From positions 85,290-149,289 of the forward strand of contig CAYTGL010000002.1 in the NCBI GenBank assembly GCA_964437335.1: a stretch of 64,000 bases of DNA, given 5' to 3'. Below are positions 26,028 through 35,676 of this stretch, piece by piece. The stretch is from JAITWN01 sp964437335. Lineage in GTDB: Bacteria > Pseudomonadota > Gammaproteobacteria > SZUA-140. The translations under genes and the position numbers were made by a program. Numbering within the stretch: the first letter of the stretch is position 1; the number at the start of each line of letters is the position of its first letter. The notes under the pieces were generated by a model. It had not been told where the DNA came from. It searched no databases and worked only from the letters and a program-made list of their open reading frames with translations.

Positions 26028-26372
26028 ATGAACAGAACCATCAAGGCCGTTTCAGCAGTGGCACTCACCGCACTGCTGGTCGGAGGTTGCGCCAGCACCT
26101 CTGAAATCGAACGCGTTTCCAACGAGGCCGCCGCCGCCCAGACCACCGCAGATGAAGCCAAGCGGATGGCCCAGGAGGCGCTCGACGCTTCGCGACAGGC
26201 GAGCGCTGCCGCGAACCGCGCTCAAACGACCGCCCAGGAAGCAAACACCAACGCAAACCAGGCCAAGGCCGACGCCGCCGCCGCCAAGACCGATGCCGCC
26301 GCCGCCAGGGATGCCGCCGCGCGCGCCGAGGAAAAGGCCGAGCGGATGTTCCAGCGGGCAATGACGAAGTAA
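26028..26372 (+). CDS. alanine-rich Lpp-like outer-membrane lipoprotein
   Basis: 114 aa. The signal peptide MNRTIKAVSAVALTALLVGGC ends in a lipobox (Cys21). The remainder is an Ala-rich coiled coil with EAAAAQTTADEAKRM-type heptads, and it ends RAMTK. The terminal lysine recalls Braun lipoprotein, whose C-terminal Lys is attached to peptidoglycan by L,D-transpeptidases; such an enzyme is encoded next door on the opposite strand. It is longer than Lpp (58 mature residues) and resembles OprI-type proteins. A strong AAGGAGG lies 8 bases upstream of the ATG. Confidence 0.85.
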   Translation: MNRTIKAVSAVALTALLVGGCASTSEIERVSNEAAAAQTTADEAKRMAQEALDASRQASAAANRAQTTAQEANTNANQAKADAAAAKTDAAAARDAAARAEEKAERMFQRAMTK

Positions 26373-26377
26373 TACCC

Positions 26378-26407
26378 GGGGGTCGGACCCATCAGGGTCT
26401 GACCCCG
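26378..26407. repeat. GGGTCAGACCC-family palindrome
   Basis: Two arms, GGGGGTCGGACCC and GGGTCTGACCCCG, separated by ATCA, with one internal mismatch. It begins 6 bp after the lipoprotein stop and abuts the stop of the convergent L,D-transpeptidase gene. This is the position expected for a bidirectional terminator. Confidence 0.7.
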
Positions 26408-26408
26408 T

Positions 26409-27617
26409 TTACAACAGGCACTCGGACAGCATGCCGTAACGATCGGCGGGAATGATCCTGCCGACATGTCCGGTTGATTGCCTGAGTTCGTCCAGCGCAG
26501 CACGCGCCTTGTTCTCATCGGCATAGGGACCGACGAGGACATGACAAAATCCGTCATTGACGCGCGCCTGCACCGTGACCGGCGCCCCTACCCCGGACAG
26601 CTTGCTCGCCAGCCGGGACGCGTTGTCTTTGTTCGAAAAGGCGCCGATCTGTACCATCCAGCCCGTCAACGCGCCTCCCTGGTTCCGGGATCGCAGATCG
26701 CCGATCGGTTCCGGCATACCGGTATGTCCGCCCACGACCAGCGAGGCCGACTGCTGCACCTGCGTGATCGCCTCCGGCGGCGTCACTGCCTCGATTGCAG
26801 CGAGGATGGTCGAGAAATAATCGGCGGGCGGGCGATCCGGATCCTCGACCGGCGCATGCACCTCCAGGTACAGGCGGTCATTATCGCGTCCGAGTTTGAA
26901 GGGTTGATCGATGACCCAGACCGGCGCCGTTACCGGCACGATGCCGAACAGCGCCTCGATATCTTCCGGATACATCCGGATACAGCCATGACTGACGCGC
27001 ATGCCGACTCCGAAGGCCTTGTTTGTACCGTGTATCAGGTAACTGGTCCAGCCAAGCCGTAGCGCATGTTTACCCAGCGGGTTGTCCGGACCCGGCGGCA
27101 CGATGGCCGGCATTGGTGGTCGACCCGCTTCTTCATGGGCCTGGCGAATCGATTGGGGCACGGTCCAGGACGGATTCTCGATCTTGCCGATGACGGTCGT
27201 AATCCCGACCGGCGTGGACCAGCCCTCCTGACCGATGCCGATCGGATAAGTCATGACTACCGGTGCTTCGTCGTTATGGGGCGCCGGGTAGAAATACAGG
27301 CGCATCTCGGCAAGATTGACGATGATTCCCTCGCGCGGGGCGCTCGGCAGGGTATAGCGGGTGGGAAGTATGACCTCGGCGCCGACCGGTGGCAGCCACG
27401 GATCGATCCCGGGATTCGCGGCGACGATCTCGTTATAACCAAGGCCGTGCTCGCGGGCGATATCGATCAGGGTCTCGCCGTCTCTGACCGCGGTCGTCGT
27501 GATCTCGCCGACCAGGTCATTGCCAGGCTCCGGCAGCGGATAGGTCGCAGCAGTCGCCGCAAAGCTCGCCAGCAACAGCGCTGCGGCCAGCGCCCCGGCC
27601 AGCCAGTCGTTTCTCAT
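26409..27617 (-). CDS. L,D-transpeptidase with LysM and SPOR domains
   Basis: 402 aa exported protein. In order: a signal peptide (to about residue 24), a LysM peptidoglycan-binding module (about 40-85), a YkuD catalytic domain (about 95-235) with the HGT and SHGCIRM motifs carrying the catalytic Cys, and a C-terminal SPOR-like domain (about 325-395). Such enzymes form 3-3 cross-links or anchor Lpp to the wall. The convergent Lpp-like gene makes the anchoring role plausible. The start has GGGGAGG nine bases upstream; the longer frame lacks support. Confidence 0.88.
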   Translation of the reverse strand: MRNDWLAGALAAALLLASFAATAATYPLPEPGNDLVGEITTTAVRDGETLIDIAREHGLGYNEIVAANPGIDPWLPPVGAEVILPTRYTLPSAPREGIIVNLAEMRLYFYPAPHNDEAPVVMTYPIGIGQEGWSTPVGITTVIGKIENPSWTVPQSIRQAHEEAGRPPMPAIVPPGPDNPLGKHALRLGWTSYLIHGTNKAFGVGMRVSHGCIRMYPEDIEALFGIVPVTAPVWVIDQPFKLGRDNDRLYLEVHAPVEDPDRPPADYFSTILAAIEAVTPPEAITQVQQSASLVVGGHTGMPEPIGDLRSRNQGGALTGWMVQIGAFSNKDNASRLASKLSGVGAPVTVQARVNDGFCHVLVGPYADENKARAALDELRQSTGHVGRIIPADRYGMLSECLL

Positions 27618-27969
27618 TCGCCCGAACCTCCCCGCATCGGCGGCGATGTTAACACAGCGGGGTGTCCAGGCAGCCCGGACGCCGGGGCGCACAGCAATAC
27701 CCGCAGCACCCCAGGAGCACTGTTCCGATAATGCCATCGAACGTATCGCCATGCCGTGATGCCCACTAAATGTTCCTATTGTCTTCTAAAATAACGCCTT
27801 TTGTCTCGATCTTCGTTTAAGTCTCAAATTCCGCCCGCTCACCGCGCCGCGGAATTCCAGGCGGAATCACGGCGTCGAGCCTCAATAAATCCCCGCCATC
27901 GTACGCTATAAATCAGAAGGGGAAACGATACTGCAAGCCCTACGATAATAACGACGAGAGACGCCGCCA
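27618..27969. other. intergenic region between divergent L,D-transpeptidase and HDOD genes
   Basis: This 352-bp stretch has no convincing gene. It contains an AT-richer segment around 27770-27830 and an 8-bp inverted repeat ATTCCGCC (27828-27835) / GGCGGAAT (27860-27867). A CTATAAA at 27906-27912 could be the -10 of the HDOD gene. No -35 was identified with confidence. Confidence 0.5.
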
Positions 27970-28893
27970 ATGAAGACCAAGCCCGCTGCCGGAGACCGTA
28001 TTGCCACACCCGAACCCGGGAACGGGGGTACGCTCCCGCTCGAGACCGCCGAACTGTGGCTCAAGGACAGCGCCAGCCTGGTTTCGCCACCCGATATCTG
28101 CATCAAGATCTTCGAGCTGATGGAAACCAACCAGGCCTCGGCGCAGTCACTTGGCAGCGTCATCAGCCGCGACCCGAGCCTGACCGCGCGGTTGCTGCGC
28201 ATCGTCAACAGCTCGTTTTATGGTTTCCCCCATCGCATCGATACCGTTTCGCGCGCCGTTACCGTGATCGGCGTCAGCGAGCTGTACAACCTGGTGGTCA
28301 CCGTCTCGGCAATCACTTCGTTTTCGAGGATTCCGAACTTCATCGTCAACATCGATACCTTCTGGCGCCACAGCGTTTCCTGCGGCATCCTTGCACGGGA
28401 GCTGGCGCGGCAATGCAGGGTGCTTCACCCGGAGCGCCTGTTCGTCGCCGGGATCCTGCACGATATCGGCAGCCTGGTGATGTATCATCGCGCGCCGGAC
28501 CAGATCAAGAATCTGCTGCTTGCCGCGCAGGGCAACGAGACCATCCTGCAGCATCTCGAACGCAAGGAGTTCGGTTTCAGTCATGCCGATCTCGGCGGCA
28601 TGCTGCTCTCGCGCTGGCAGTTGCCGAAGCTGCTGCAGGAAGCGGTGCAATGGCACCACGATCCGGCCGCGGCGCCGGAGGCCCGGCTCGAGGCCGCGAT
28701 CATCCATATTGCCGATGCCCTCGCCAACCGGTCCGAGCAGGGGGCATTTTATGCGATGCCCTCGCCGGACCTGTTCGTCGACAATGAGGCCTGGAATATC
28801 ACCGGTCTCGATACGGATCCTGCCCGCCTGACGGACATCATCGAAGACACCCGCGAGCAGTATCGCGACGCCGTCAATCTGTTCGGCGCCTGA
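27970..28893 (+). CDS. HDOD domain signalling protein
   Basis: 307 aa. The HDOD domain covers about residues 35-240: VSPPDICIKIFELM, LTARLLRIVNSSFYGFP, FWRHSVSCGILARELAR and AGILHDIGSLVM. The LHDIG His-Asp is retained but the full metal-site set of active HD hydrolases is not apparent, as usual for this family. HDOD proteins act as non-enzymatic regulators in motility, chemotaxis and development. The gene stands alone, apart from the HDOD-containing operon 7 kb away, whose proteins it resembles. Confidence 0.88.
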   Translation: MKTKPAAGDRIATPEPGNGGTLPLETAELWLKDSASLVSPPDICIKIFELMETNQASAQSLGSVISRDPSLTARLLRIVNSSFYGFPHRIDTVSRAVTVIGVSELYNLVVTVSAITSFSRIPNFIVNIDTFWRHSVSCGILARELARQCRVLHPERLFVAGILHDIGSLVMYHRAPDQIKNLLLAAQGNETILQHLERKEFGFSHADLGGMLLSRWQLPKLLQEAVQWHHDPAAAPEARLEAAIIHIADALANRSEQGAFYAMPSPDLFVDNEAWNITGLDTDPARLTDIIEDTREQYRDAVNLFGA

Positions 28894-29022
28894 CCCCTGC
28901 CATCCATCCTCCGGCGCCGCCAGGCGCCGGGCGCCCGTGCACGCCTGCATTGGCCAAGTCCGCCGTAAATCCGTAACATACCAAGGAAGATCAACGGACA
29001 ATCATGGACAGGACACTACGGC

Positions 29023-32001
29023 ATGACATCGGTCAAGAGCGAGCGATCCCCCCCCTCCGCAATAGCAGCCGCACAGACTGGCGGCGACTTCGAATGGGTG
29101 CGCAGTGAACAGATAGCCTCCCTCAATCTGACCGTCGAGGAATACCGTCATCGCAGGACCGGGGCAAAGCATTTCCACCTCGCCAGCGACCACCCGGAAA
29201 ATGTCTTTCTCGTCGCGTTCCGCACCGTGCCGATGGACTCGACCGGGGTCGCCCATATTCTCGAACATACCGCGCTGTGCGGCAGTGAACGCTACCCGGT
29301 GCGCGACCCGTTCTTCATGATGATCCGGCGCTCGCTGAATACCTTCATGAATGCGTTCACCAGCAGCGACTGGACCGCGTATCCATTCGCGAGCCAGAAC
29401 GAGAAGGACTTCTACAACCTGATGGACGTCTATCTCGACGCGGCCTTCTTCGCCCGCCTCGACGAACTCGACTTCGCCCAGGAAGGCCATCGTATCGAGT
29501 TCGAGGATCCGGCGAACCCGGACAGCCGCCTGGTCTACAAGGGGGTCGTCTACAACGAGATGAAGGGCGCGATGAGTTCGCCGGTCAATACGCTGTGGCA
29601 CGCACTGTGCGAGCATCTTTACCCGACCTCGACCTATCACTACAACAGCGGCGGCGACCCGGAACGCATCCCCGACCTGCGTTACGAGGATCTGCAGAAA
29701 TTCTACCGCTCCCACTATCACCCGTCGAACGCGATCTTCATGACCTTCGGCAGACTGCCGGCGCATCGCCACCAGCAGCGTTTCGAGGAACGCGCGCTCG
29801 CGCGCTTCGATCGCCTCGACAGCCTGATCGCCGCGAACGACGAGCAGCGCCTGGCGGCGCCGGTAACGACCGAGCACAGTTACGCCCTCGATGACGACGG
29901 GGCCGGCGACAAGACCCATATCGTGCTCGGCTGGCTGCTCGGTCATAGCACCGAACTCGAAGCGCTGCTGAAGGCGCACCTGCTGTCCGGCATACTGCTC
30001 GACAACAGCGCCTCGCCGCTGCTGCACGCGCTGGAGACCACCGAACTCGGTACCGCGCCCTCGCCGCTGTGCGGGCTTGAGGATTCGAACCGCGAGATCG
30101 CGTTCGTCTGCGGGCTCGAGGGCAGCCGCCCGGAGCGCGCGGAGCAGGTCGAACGACTGGTCCTCGACCTCCTCGAGAAGATTGCGCAGCAGGGCGTCCC
30201 CCAGGAGATGGTCGACGCCGCGCTGCACCAGCTCGAACTGCACCGCCGCGAAATCGGCGGCGACAGCTATCCGTACGGATTGCAACTGATCCTCAGCGCG
30301 CTGCCGGCGGCCATACATCGCGGCGATCCGGTCGCGGCGCTGAATCTCGAACCGGTGCTCGCGCGACTGCGCGAGGAGGTCAAGGACCCGGAGTTCGTGC
30401 CACGGCTGATACGCAGCCTGCTGCTCGACAATCCGCATCGCGTACGCATGACGATGAAGCCGGATCCGGAGCTGAGCCGGCGCCGCAACGCGGCCGAGGC
30501 CGACCATCTCGCCGCGCTCAAGGCCGCGCTGAACGAGACGCAAAAACGGGAACTGGCCGACCGTGCCGAGCGCCTGCAGCAACGCCAGCACCAGCAGGAC
30601 GACCCCGAAATCCTGCCGAAGGTCGGCCTCGACGACATCCCCGCCGAGATTCCGATCCCGACCGGCGTGCGCAAAAGCCTGCTCGGGCGGCCGCTGACGT
30701 TCTACCCCCAGGGCACCAACGGCCTCGTCTATCAACAGATCATCGCCGAGTTGCCCGCGCTCGACGACCGGCTGCTCGACCACTTGTCGTACTACACGCG
30801 CCTGCTGCCGGAAGTCGGCTGCGGCGGGCGCGACTACCTGAAGACCCAGACCTGGCAGGACCAGGTCAGCGGCGGCGTCAGCGCCTACACGAGCATGCGC
30901 GGGCGCATCGACGACGTGCAGGATCTTCGCGCGCATTTCGTGTTGTCCGGCAAGGCCCTGTCGACCGAGCATGCGGAATTCTCCCGACTGATGGAGCAGA
31001 CGCTGAACAGTGTGCGGTTCGACGAGTTGAGCCGCCTGCGGGAGATCATCTCCCAGGAACGCGCGCGAATGGAGCAGAGCATCACCGGTCACGGCCACGC
31101 GCTCGCAATGTCCGCCGCGTCGAGCGGGCTGAGTCCGGCCGCTGCGATCAGCCATCGCTTGCGCGGACTGCTGGGGATACGCACGCTGAAGGCCTTCGAC
31201 GATGGCCTCAAGGATCCGGCGGGGCTCGAGGCCTTCGCCGAGCGCCTGCGCGAGATCCATGGGCGGGTCCTCGCCGCGCCGCGGCAGTTCCTGCTGGTCG
31301 CCGAAGGTGATCGCGTCGACGCGCTGCTCGCCGACCTGGAACAGGTCTGGCGCGCCAGCACCGCAATGCCCGGTCTCGCGGCATCCGACCCTTACCGGCC
31401 CTTCCGCCGTGACCCGATACGGGAGCAGGTCCGTCAACTGTGGGTCACGAGCACACAGGTCAATTTCTGCGCGAAGGTCTACCCGACCGTGCCGGTCGAG
31501 CACCCCGACGCCCCGGCGCTCGACGTGCTTGGCGTCTTTCTGCGCAATGGCTTCCTGCACCGGGCCATCCGCGAAAAGGGCGGCGCCTATGGCGGCGGCG
31601 CCGGGCACGACAGTGATTTGGCCGGTTTCCGCTTCTATTCCTACCGCGACCCGCGCCTCGAGGAAACGCTCGACGACTTCGATGCCGCGATCGACTGGCT
31701 GCTGAGTCATCCGCATGAGACGCGCCAGCTCGAAGAGGCGATACTCGGCGTCATCGGTGGCATCGACAAACCCGGATCTCCGGCCGGCGAGGCGAAGGGC
31801 GCCTTCCATCATGGCCTGTACGGGCGCACACCGGAGCAGCGCCGACGACATCGCCTGCGCATTCTCGATGTCACGATCGACGACCTGAGACGCGTCGGCG
31901 AAACCTGGCTGAAACCGGAACAGGCGAGCATTGCCGTGATCACCAGCCCCGATCGTCTTGAAAAGACCGGCGACATGGGCCTGGCGGTATTCCGCCTGTA
32001 A
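29023..32001 (+). CDS. insulinase (M16C) metallopeptidase, PreP-like
   Basis: 992 aa, the size of presequence proteases. The inverted zinc motif HILEH (His-x-x-Glu-His) lies near residue 80, and the distal Glu is in VVYNEMKGAMSS. The four M16 domains, including the long hinge and C-terminal half (GGAYGGGAGHDSDLAGFRFYSYRDPR), are present. The family degrades small peptides inside a closed chamber. No signal peptide is evident. A 949-codon antisense frame across this gene is a composition artefact. Confidence 0.93.
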   Translation: MTSVKSERSPPSAIAAAQTGGDFEWVRSEQIASLNLTVEEYRHRRTGAKHFHLASDHPENVFLVAFRTVPMDSTGVAHILEHTALCGSERYPVRDPFFMMIRRSLNTFMNAFTSSDWTAYPFASQNEKDFYNLMDVYLDAAFFARLDELDFAQEGHRIEFEDPANPDSRLVYKGVVYNEMKGAMSSPVNTLWHALCEHLYPTSTYHYNSGGDPERIPDLRYEDLQKFYRSHYHPSNAIFMTFGRLPAHRHQQRFEERALARFDRLDSLIAANDEQRLAAPVTTEHSYALDDDGAGDKTHIVLGWLLGHSTELEALLKAHLLSGILLDNSASPLLHALETTELGTAPSPLCGLEDSNREIAFVCGLEGSRPERAEQVERLVLDLLEKIAQQGVPQEMVDAALHQLELHRREIGGDSYPYGLQLILSALPAAIHRGDPVAALNLEPVLARLREEVKDPEFVPRLIRSLLLDNPHRVRMTMKPDPELSRRRNAAEADHLAALKAALNETQKRELADRAERLQQRQHQQDDPEILPKVGLDDIPAEIPIPTGVRKSLLGRPLTFYPQGTNGLVYQQIIAELPALDDRLLDHLSYYTRLLPEVGCGGRDYLKTQTWQDQVSGGVSAYTSMRGRIDDVQDLRAHFVLSGKALSTEHAEFSRLMEQTLNSVRFDELSRLREIISQERARMEQSITGHGHALAMSAASSGLSPAAAISHRLRGLLGIRTLKAFDDGLKDPAGLEAFAERLREIHGRVLAAPRQFLLVAEGDRVDALLADLEQVWRASTAMPGLAASDPYRPFRRDPIREQVRQLWVTSTQVNFCAKVYPTVPVEHPDAPALDVLGVFLRNGFLHRAIREKGGAYGGGAGHDSDLAGFRFYSYRDPRLEETLDDFDAAIDWLLSHPHETRQLEEAILGVIGGIDKPGSPAGEAKGAFHHGLYGRTPEQRRRHRLRILDVTIDDLRRVGETWLKPEQASIAVITSPDRLEKTGDMGLAVFRL

Positions 32002-32024
32002 ACCGCCCTTACCGGGGATTCACC

Positions 32025-32825
32025 ATGCCGCTCCGGCTCAAAACCCTGTGCCTGCCGCTACTCGTCGCATTCAGCGTTCCGGCGGCCCTCGCCGGCATCA
32101 CCATCGAGAGCACCAGTGCCGATGGCTCGACCGGGCGCGTGCTGATCTCCGGCGACCTGGCCCGGGTCGAGACCGGTCGACAGAACTTCTGGCTGCTGCT
32201 CGACCTCGGCGCCGGCACGATTCTCGCCGTCAACGACGTGGACCGGATCGCGATGGACATGCGATCGCCGATCCCGCGACGCATCGAGCATGACAGCATG
32301 GCGACCGAGGCCCCGCCGCTCATGATCCGTCTCGAGCAACATCAGGATGGCCCCGAGATCGCCGGCTTCAAGACCGTGCATTACCGGGTCATGGTCAACG
32401 ACGTGCATTGCTATGATGAGTTCCTTGCCCCCGGCGCCCTCAAGGACAGCGGCATACGCGGTTTTGTTGCCGCGATGTCGGAAGGCTCGGACAATGAGCC
32501 GCAACGCGTGCTGATCCAGTTGACCGCGCCGGACAGGATCTGCGAGGCCGCAGACGACCTGATCGACGACCACTACCCGGTCGCGGGCATCCCGATGCGT
32601 ACCCTCGACGCCAAAGGGGACCTGGTCCAGGAGATCACCCGGATTGCGTTCGAACAGACGCACGCGCCGGCGCTGTTCCGGCTTCCGGACGGCTATCCGG
32701 TATTGACCCGCACCGAAGTCATGGAGCGCATGATCCACGATGAAATCGATCTCGATGACCTGCAGAAAAGGCTCGATGAGATAGAACGCAGGATGCAGGC
32801 GGCGGAATTCGGCCGTGACAGCTAG
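32025..32825 (+). CDS. secreted protein of unknown function
   Basis: 266 aa. A Sec signal peptide (MPLRLKTLCLPLLVAFSVPAALA) is followed by a beta-rich domain and a C-terminal helix with repeated acidic heptads (LDDLQKRLDEIERRM). The mature part resembles exported proteins annotated as DUF4412-like, but this assignment is weak. GGGGA lies six bases before the ATG. The stop overlaps the rnd start by 11 bp, so the pair is probably cotranscribed. Confidence 0.75.
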   Translation: MPLRLKTLCLPLLVAFSVPAALAGITIESTSADGSTGRVLISGDLARVETGRQNFWLLLDLGAGTILAVNDVDRIAMDMRSPIPRRIEHDSMATEAPPLMIRLEQHQDGPEIAGFKTVHYRVMVNDVHCYDEFLAPGALKDSGIRGFVAAMSEGSDNEPQRVLIQLTAPDRICEAADDLIDDHYPVAGIPMRTLDAKGDLVQEITRIAFEQTHAPALFRLPDGYPVLTRTEVMERMIHDEIDLDDLQKRLDEIERRMQAAEFGRDS

Positions 32826-34011
32826 CGCGGACCGGCCGATCCGAACCCCGATGGATGCCCCGCTCGCGCTGCAGTATATCGACACGTCCGCCGCGCTCGA
32901 TGCCCTCTGCGCCGAGCTCGCCGGCCACCCGTGGCTGGCGCTCGACACCGAGTTCATTCGCGAGGATACGTATTTTCCGAAACTCTGCATGATCCAGGTC
33001 GCGATTCCCGGCATCACGGCCTGCGTCGACACGCTCGTGCTGCCGCAGCTCGACCCGCTGCTCGAACGCATTCATGACCCGGCGATCACCAAGATCTTTC
33101 ACGCCAGCCACCAGGACATGGAGATCTTCTATCATCTCAGCGCTGGCCGCCTGCCGGGCCCGGTATTCGATACACAGCTCGCCGCGCCGCTGCTCGGCGC
33201 GCCGGGACAGGCGAGCTATGCCAGCCTGGTCAGCGACATGCTCGGTGTGACACTGGACAAGGCGCACGCCCGAACCGACTGGAGCCGGCGGCCGCTGTCA
33301 AAGGAACAGATCCAATACGCCGCCGACGACGTGCGCTATCTCGGACCGCTGTTTCTGGAACTGCGCGACCGCCTCGTCGCGCGCGGACGACTCGAATGGC
33401 TGCAGGAGGATTGCCTGGCGGTTTGCGACCCGCGGCGCTATGACAACCCGCCGGAAACCGCCTGGAAACGCATTCGCGGCGTCCACGACATGACGGGCGC
33501 CCAGCACCGGCTGCTGCGGGCGCTCGCCGCCTGGCGCGAGATCACTGCGCGCGCCGAAGACCGGCCGCGCGGCTGGCTGCTCAGGGACGATGCGCTGGTC
33601 GATATCGCCCGGGTCGCACCGCAGAGCCGTGAACAGCTCGCGGATCTGCGTTCGGTGCCCCGCAAGGCGGTCGAGCGCTATGGCGCGGCGCTGCTCGAGA
33701 TCACCTGCTCCGTGCCGGCCGGCGACAGCAAGGCAGGCGACTCGGCCTTTGCCGGCGGGGAGCGGCTGACGGACCAGGAAAAATCCCTGCTCAAACGCAT
33801 GACCGAACTGGTGCGGCGCAAGGCGGCGGAACATTCGATCGATCCGGCGGCGATCGCCACCCGCCGTGATCTGCTCGAACTGCTGCATGGCAGGCGGGCA
33901 GCGCCATTGCTCAAAGGCTGGCGCCAGGACATCATTGGCGCCGATCTGCTGAAGCTGCTGCCCGCCGGGACTCGGGACCGGGATCAGAACCGCGCGTCAG
34001 CGTCAGCCTGA
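32815..34011 (+). CDS. rnd: ribonuclease D
   Basis: 398 aa 3'-5' exonuclease of the DEDD family, involved in tRNA 3' maturation. The catalytic acids are visible in ALDTEFIRE (Exo I), FHASHQDMEI (Exo II) and YAADDVRYL (Exo III), followed by an HRDC region (TGAQHRLLRALAAWREITA). The GTG start at 32815 overlaps the upstream gene; an ATG at 32851 is an alternative that removes 12 residues. Its 3' end overlaps convergent purT by 9 bp. Confidence 0.93.
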   Translation: MTASADRPIRTPMDAPLALQYIDTSAALDALCAELAGHPWLALDTEFIREDTYFPKLCMIQVAIPGITACVDTLVLPQLDPLLERIHDPAITKIFHASHQDMEIFYHLSAGRLPGPVFDTQLAAPLLGAPGQASYASLVSDMLGVTLDKAHARTDWSRRPLSKEQIQYAADDVRYLGPLFLELRDRLVARGRLEWLQEDCLAVCDPRRYDNPPETAWKRIRGVHDMTGAQHRLLRALAAWREITARAEDRPRGWLLRDDALVDIARVAPQSREQLADLRSVPRKAVERYGAALLEITCSVPAGDSKAGDSAFAGGERLTDQEKSLLKRMTELVRRKAAEHSIDPAAIATRRDLLELLHGRRAAPLLKGWRQDIIGADLLKLLPAGTRDRDQNRASASA

Positions 34012-35205
34012 GACCGGCCGGACCTTCGACGCGACGAGACGCGCACGGCGGCGGGCATCCTCGATGTCGTCGCCATAGGCGAGCGCAACACCCATGCGGC
34101 GGTAGCGGAAGGATTCCGGCTTGCCGAACAGGCGCAGATCGGTCTGCGGCACCGCCAGCGCATCGGCGACGCCTTCGAAGGCGACGCCTCGCGCCTCGAG
34201 GCCGCCATAGATCACCGCGCTTGCGCCGGGACTCAGCAAGCCGGTGTCGACCGGCAGGCCGAGCACGGCGCGGGCGTGCAACTCGAACTCGCTCTGGCGT
34301 TGCGTCACCATCGTCACCATGCCGGTGTCATGCGGGCGCGGGCTGACCTCGCTGAACCAGACCTCCTCGCCTTTCACGAACAGCTCGACGCCGAAGATGC
34401 CACGGCCGCCGAGATTCGCGGTCACCCCAGCGGCGATCTCGCGGGCGCGATTGAGCGCGCGTGGCGGCATCGGCTGCGGTTGCCAGCTCTCGACATAATC
34501 GCCGCGCTGTTGCAGATGGCCGACCGGCTCGCAGAAGAAGGTCTCGATCCGGCCCTCGCGACCGGGGGCGCGAACCGTCAGCAAGGTGATCTCGTAATCG
34601 AAATCGACCCGCCCCTCGACGATGACCCTGCCCTGATTGACACGGCTGCCCTGCGCCGCGTACTCCCATGCCGGCGCCACCTCATCCGGGCCGGCGACTG
34701 ATGACTGGCCCTTGCCGGACGAGGACATCACCGGCTTGACGAAACAGGGGTAGCCGATGCCACCGTCTATTGCCGCGCGCAATTCGACAAGGCTGCTCGC
34801 GAATGCATACGGCGAGGTACGCAGCCCGAGCGCCTCGGCGGCGAGGCGGCGGATACCTTCCCGATTCATTGTCAGGCGGGCGGCGCGCGCGGTCGGGATT
34901 ACCTCGGCGAGGCTGTCGGCTTCGATGTCGAGCAGCGCATCGGTCGCGATCGCCTCGATCTCGGGAACGATGATGCGCGGGCGCTCCCGTTCAACGAGGG
35001 CGCGCAGCGCACCGGCATCGCTCATGTCGATGACATGAGCGCGATGCGCGACCTGGTGGCCCGGCGCATCCGCATAGCGGTCGACGGCGATGACCTCGAC
35101 ACCGAGGCGCTGCAGCGCGATGATGACCTCCTTGCCGAGTTCCCCGCTGCCGAGCAGCATGATCCTGAGCGCGGAGGGGGATAATGGCGTGCCGATCCGG
35201 TCCAT
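34003..35205 (-). CDS. purT: formate-dependent phosphoribosylglycinamide formyltransferase
   Basis: 400 aa ATP-grasp enzyme making formyl-GAR from formate in purine synthesis. Motifs: IMLLGSGELGKEV near the start, VKPVMSSSGKGQS (ATP loop), and EVSPRPHDTGMVT at the metal/ATP site. The start MDRIGTPLSPSALRIM matches E. coli PurT; the longer frame adds unsupported sequence. A folate-dependent PurN may exist elsewhere. Confidence 0.95.
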   Translation of the reverse strand: MDRIGTPLSPSALRIMLLGSGELGKEVIIALQRLGVEVIAVDRYADAPGHQVAHRAHVIDMSDAGALRALVERERPRIIVPEIEAIATDALLDIEADSLAEVIPTARAARLTMNREGIRRLAAEALGLRTSPYAFASSLVELRAAIDGGIGYPCFVKPVMSSSGKGQSSVAGPDEVAPAWEYAAQGSRVNQGRVIVEGRVDFDYEITLLTVRAPGREGRIETFFCEPVGHLQQRGDYVESWQPQPMPPRALNRAREIAAGVTANLGGRGIFGVELFVKGEEVWFSEVSPRPHDTGMVTMVTQRQSEFELHARAVLGLPVDTGLLSPGASAVIYGGLEARGVAFEGVADALAVPQTDLRLFGKPESFRYRRMGVALAYGDDIEDARRRARLVASKVRPVSG

Positions 35206-35316
35206 ATTCCGTTTTCCAATGCCCCACAATGTGACGCAGTACCGCAGGCCCGCTTCAGTATCGGGGCTCGACGCCGCTAACAAGAGGTAGCTGACAGCAC
35301 CGGCCGGACGAACCCG

Positions 35317-35676
35317 ATGTACCTGAGACTCGACCAGATCCCCACGCTGCATACCCGGCCCGCGCAACTCGAGGCCCGGAATTACAATGCCATCCGCCTC
35401 GCCGTGATACGCGCGAACGGGACGCTGCGGATTCCGTTACCGGGTCTGCGCGGGATGGACATGATCCTCGACCGCCGGGCCTGGATCTGCGTCGACCGCA
35501 CGTTCTACGATCTTCCGGTGCTGGCCTGGGCCGATTTCGGCTCCGCCGCGCGTGAAACCCTGCACCTGCCGGTCAGATGCCACGTCCATTATTACCACAT
35601 CCATGCGGATTTTATTACCGGGGCCGTACTGAACGCGACGCTGAAGGCGGTCAACGCACGGAAAGCGCGCTCCTGA
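35317..35676 (+). CDS. conserved-looking hypothetical protein, 119 aa
   Basis: Not recognised. The frame shows normal codon use and a regular globular composition, with RAWICVDRTFYDLPVLAWADF and a His-rich HVHYYHIHADF segment that could bind metal. No signal peptide or membrane helix. It lies in a divergent position to purT and overlaps the 3' end of the HDOD operon by 26 bp. No clear Shine-Dalgarno is present. Confidence 0.6.
   Translation: MYLRLDQIPTLHTRPAQLEARNYNAIRLAVIRANGTLRIPLPGLRGMDMILDRRAWICVDRTFYDLPVLAWADFGSAARETLHLPVRCHVHYYHIHADFITGAVLNATLKAVNARKARS

Noticed and set aside
29002..31851. 949-codon open frame antisense to the M16C peptidase
   Set aside because: It mirrors the codon positions of a clear zinc peptidase gene. 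Long antisense frames are expected at this GC content. The predicted protein is low-complexity Arg/Gln-rich and has no recognisable domain.
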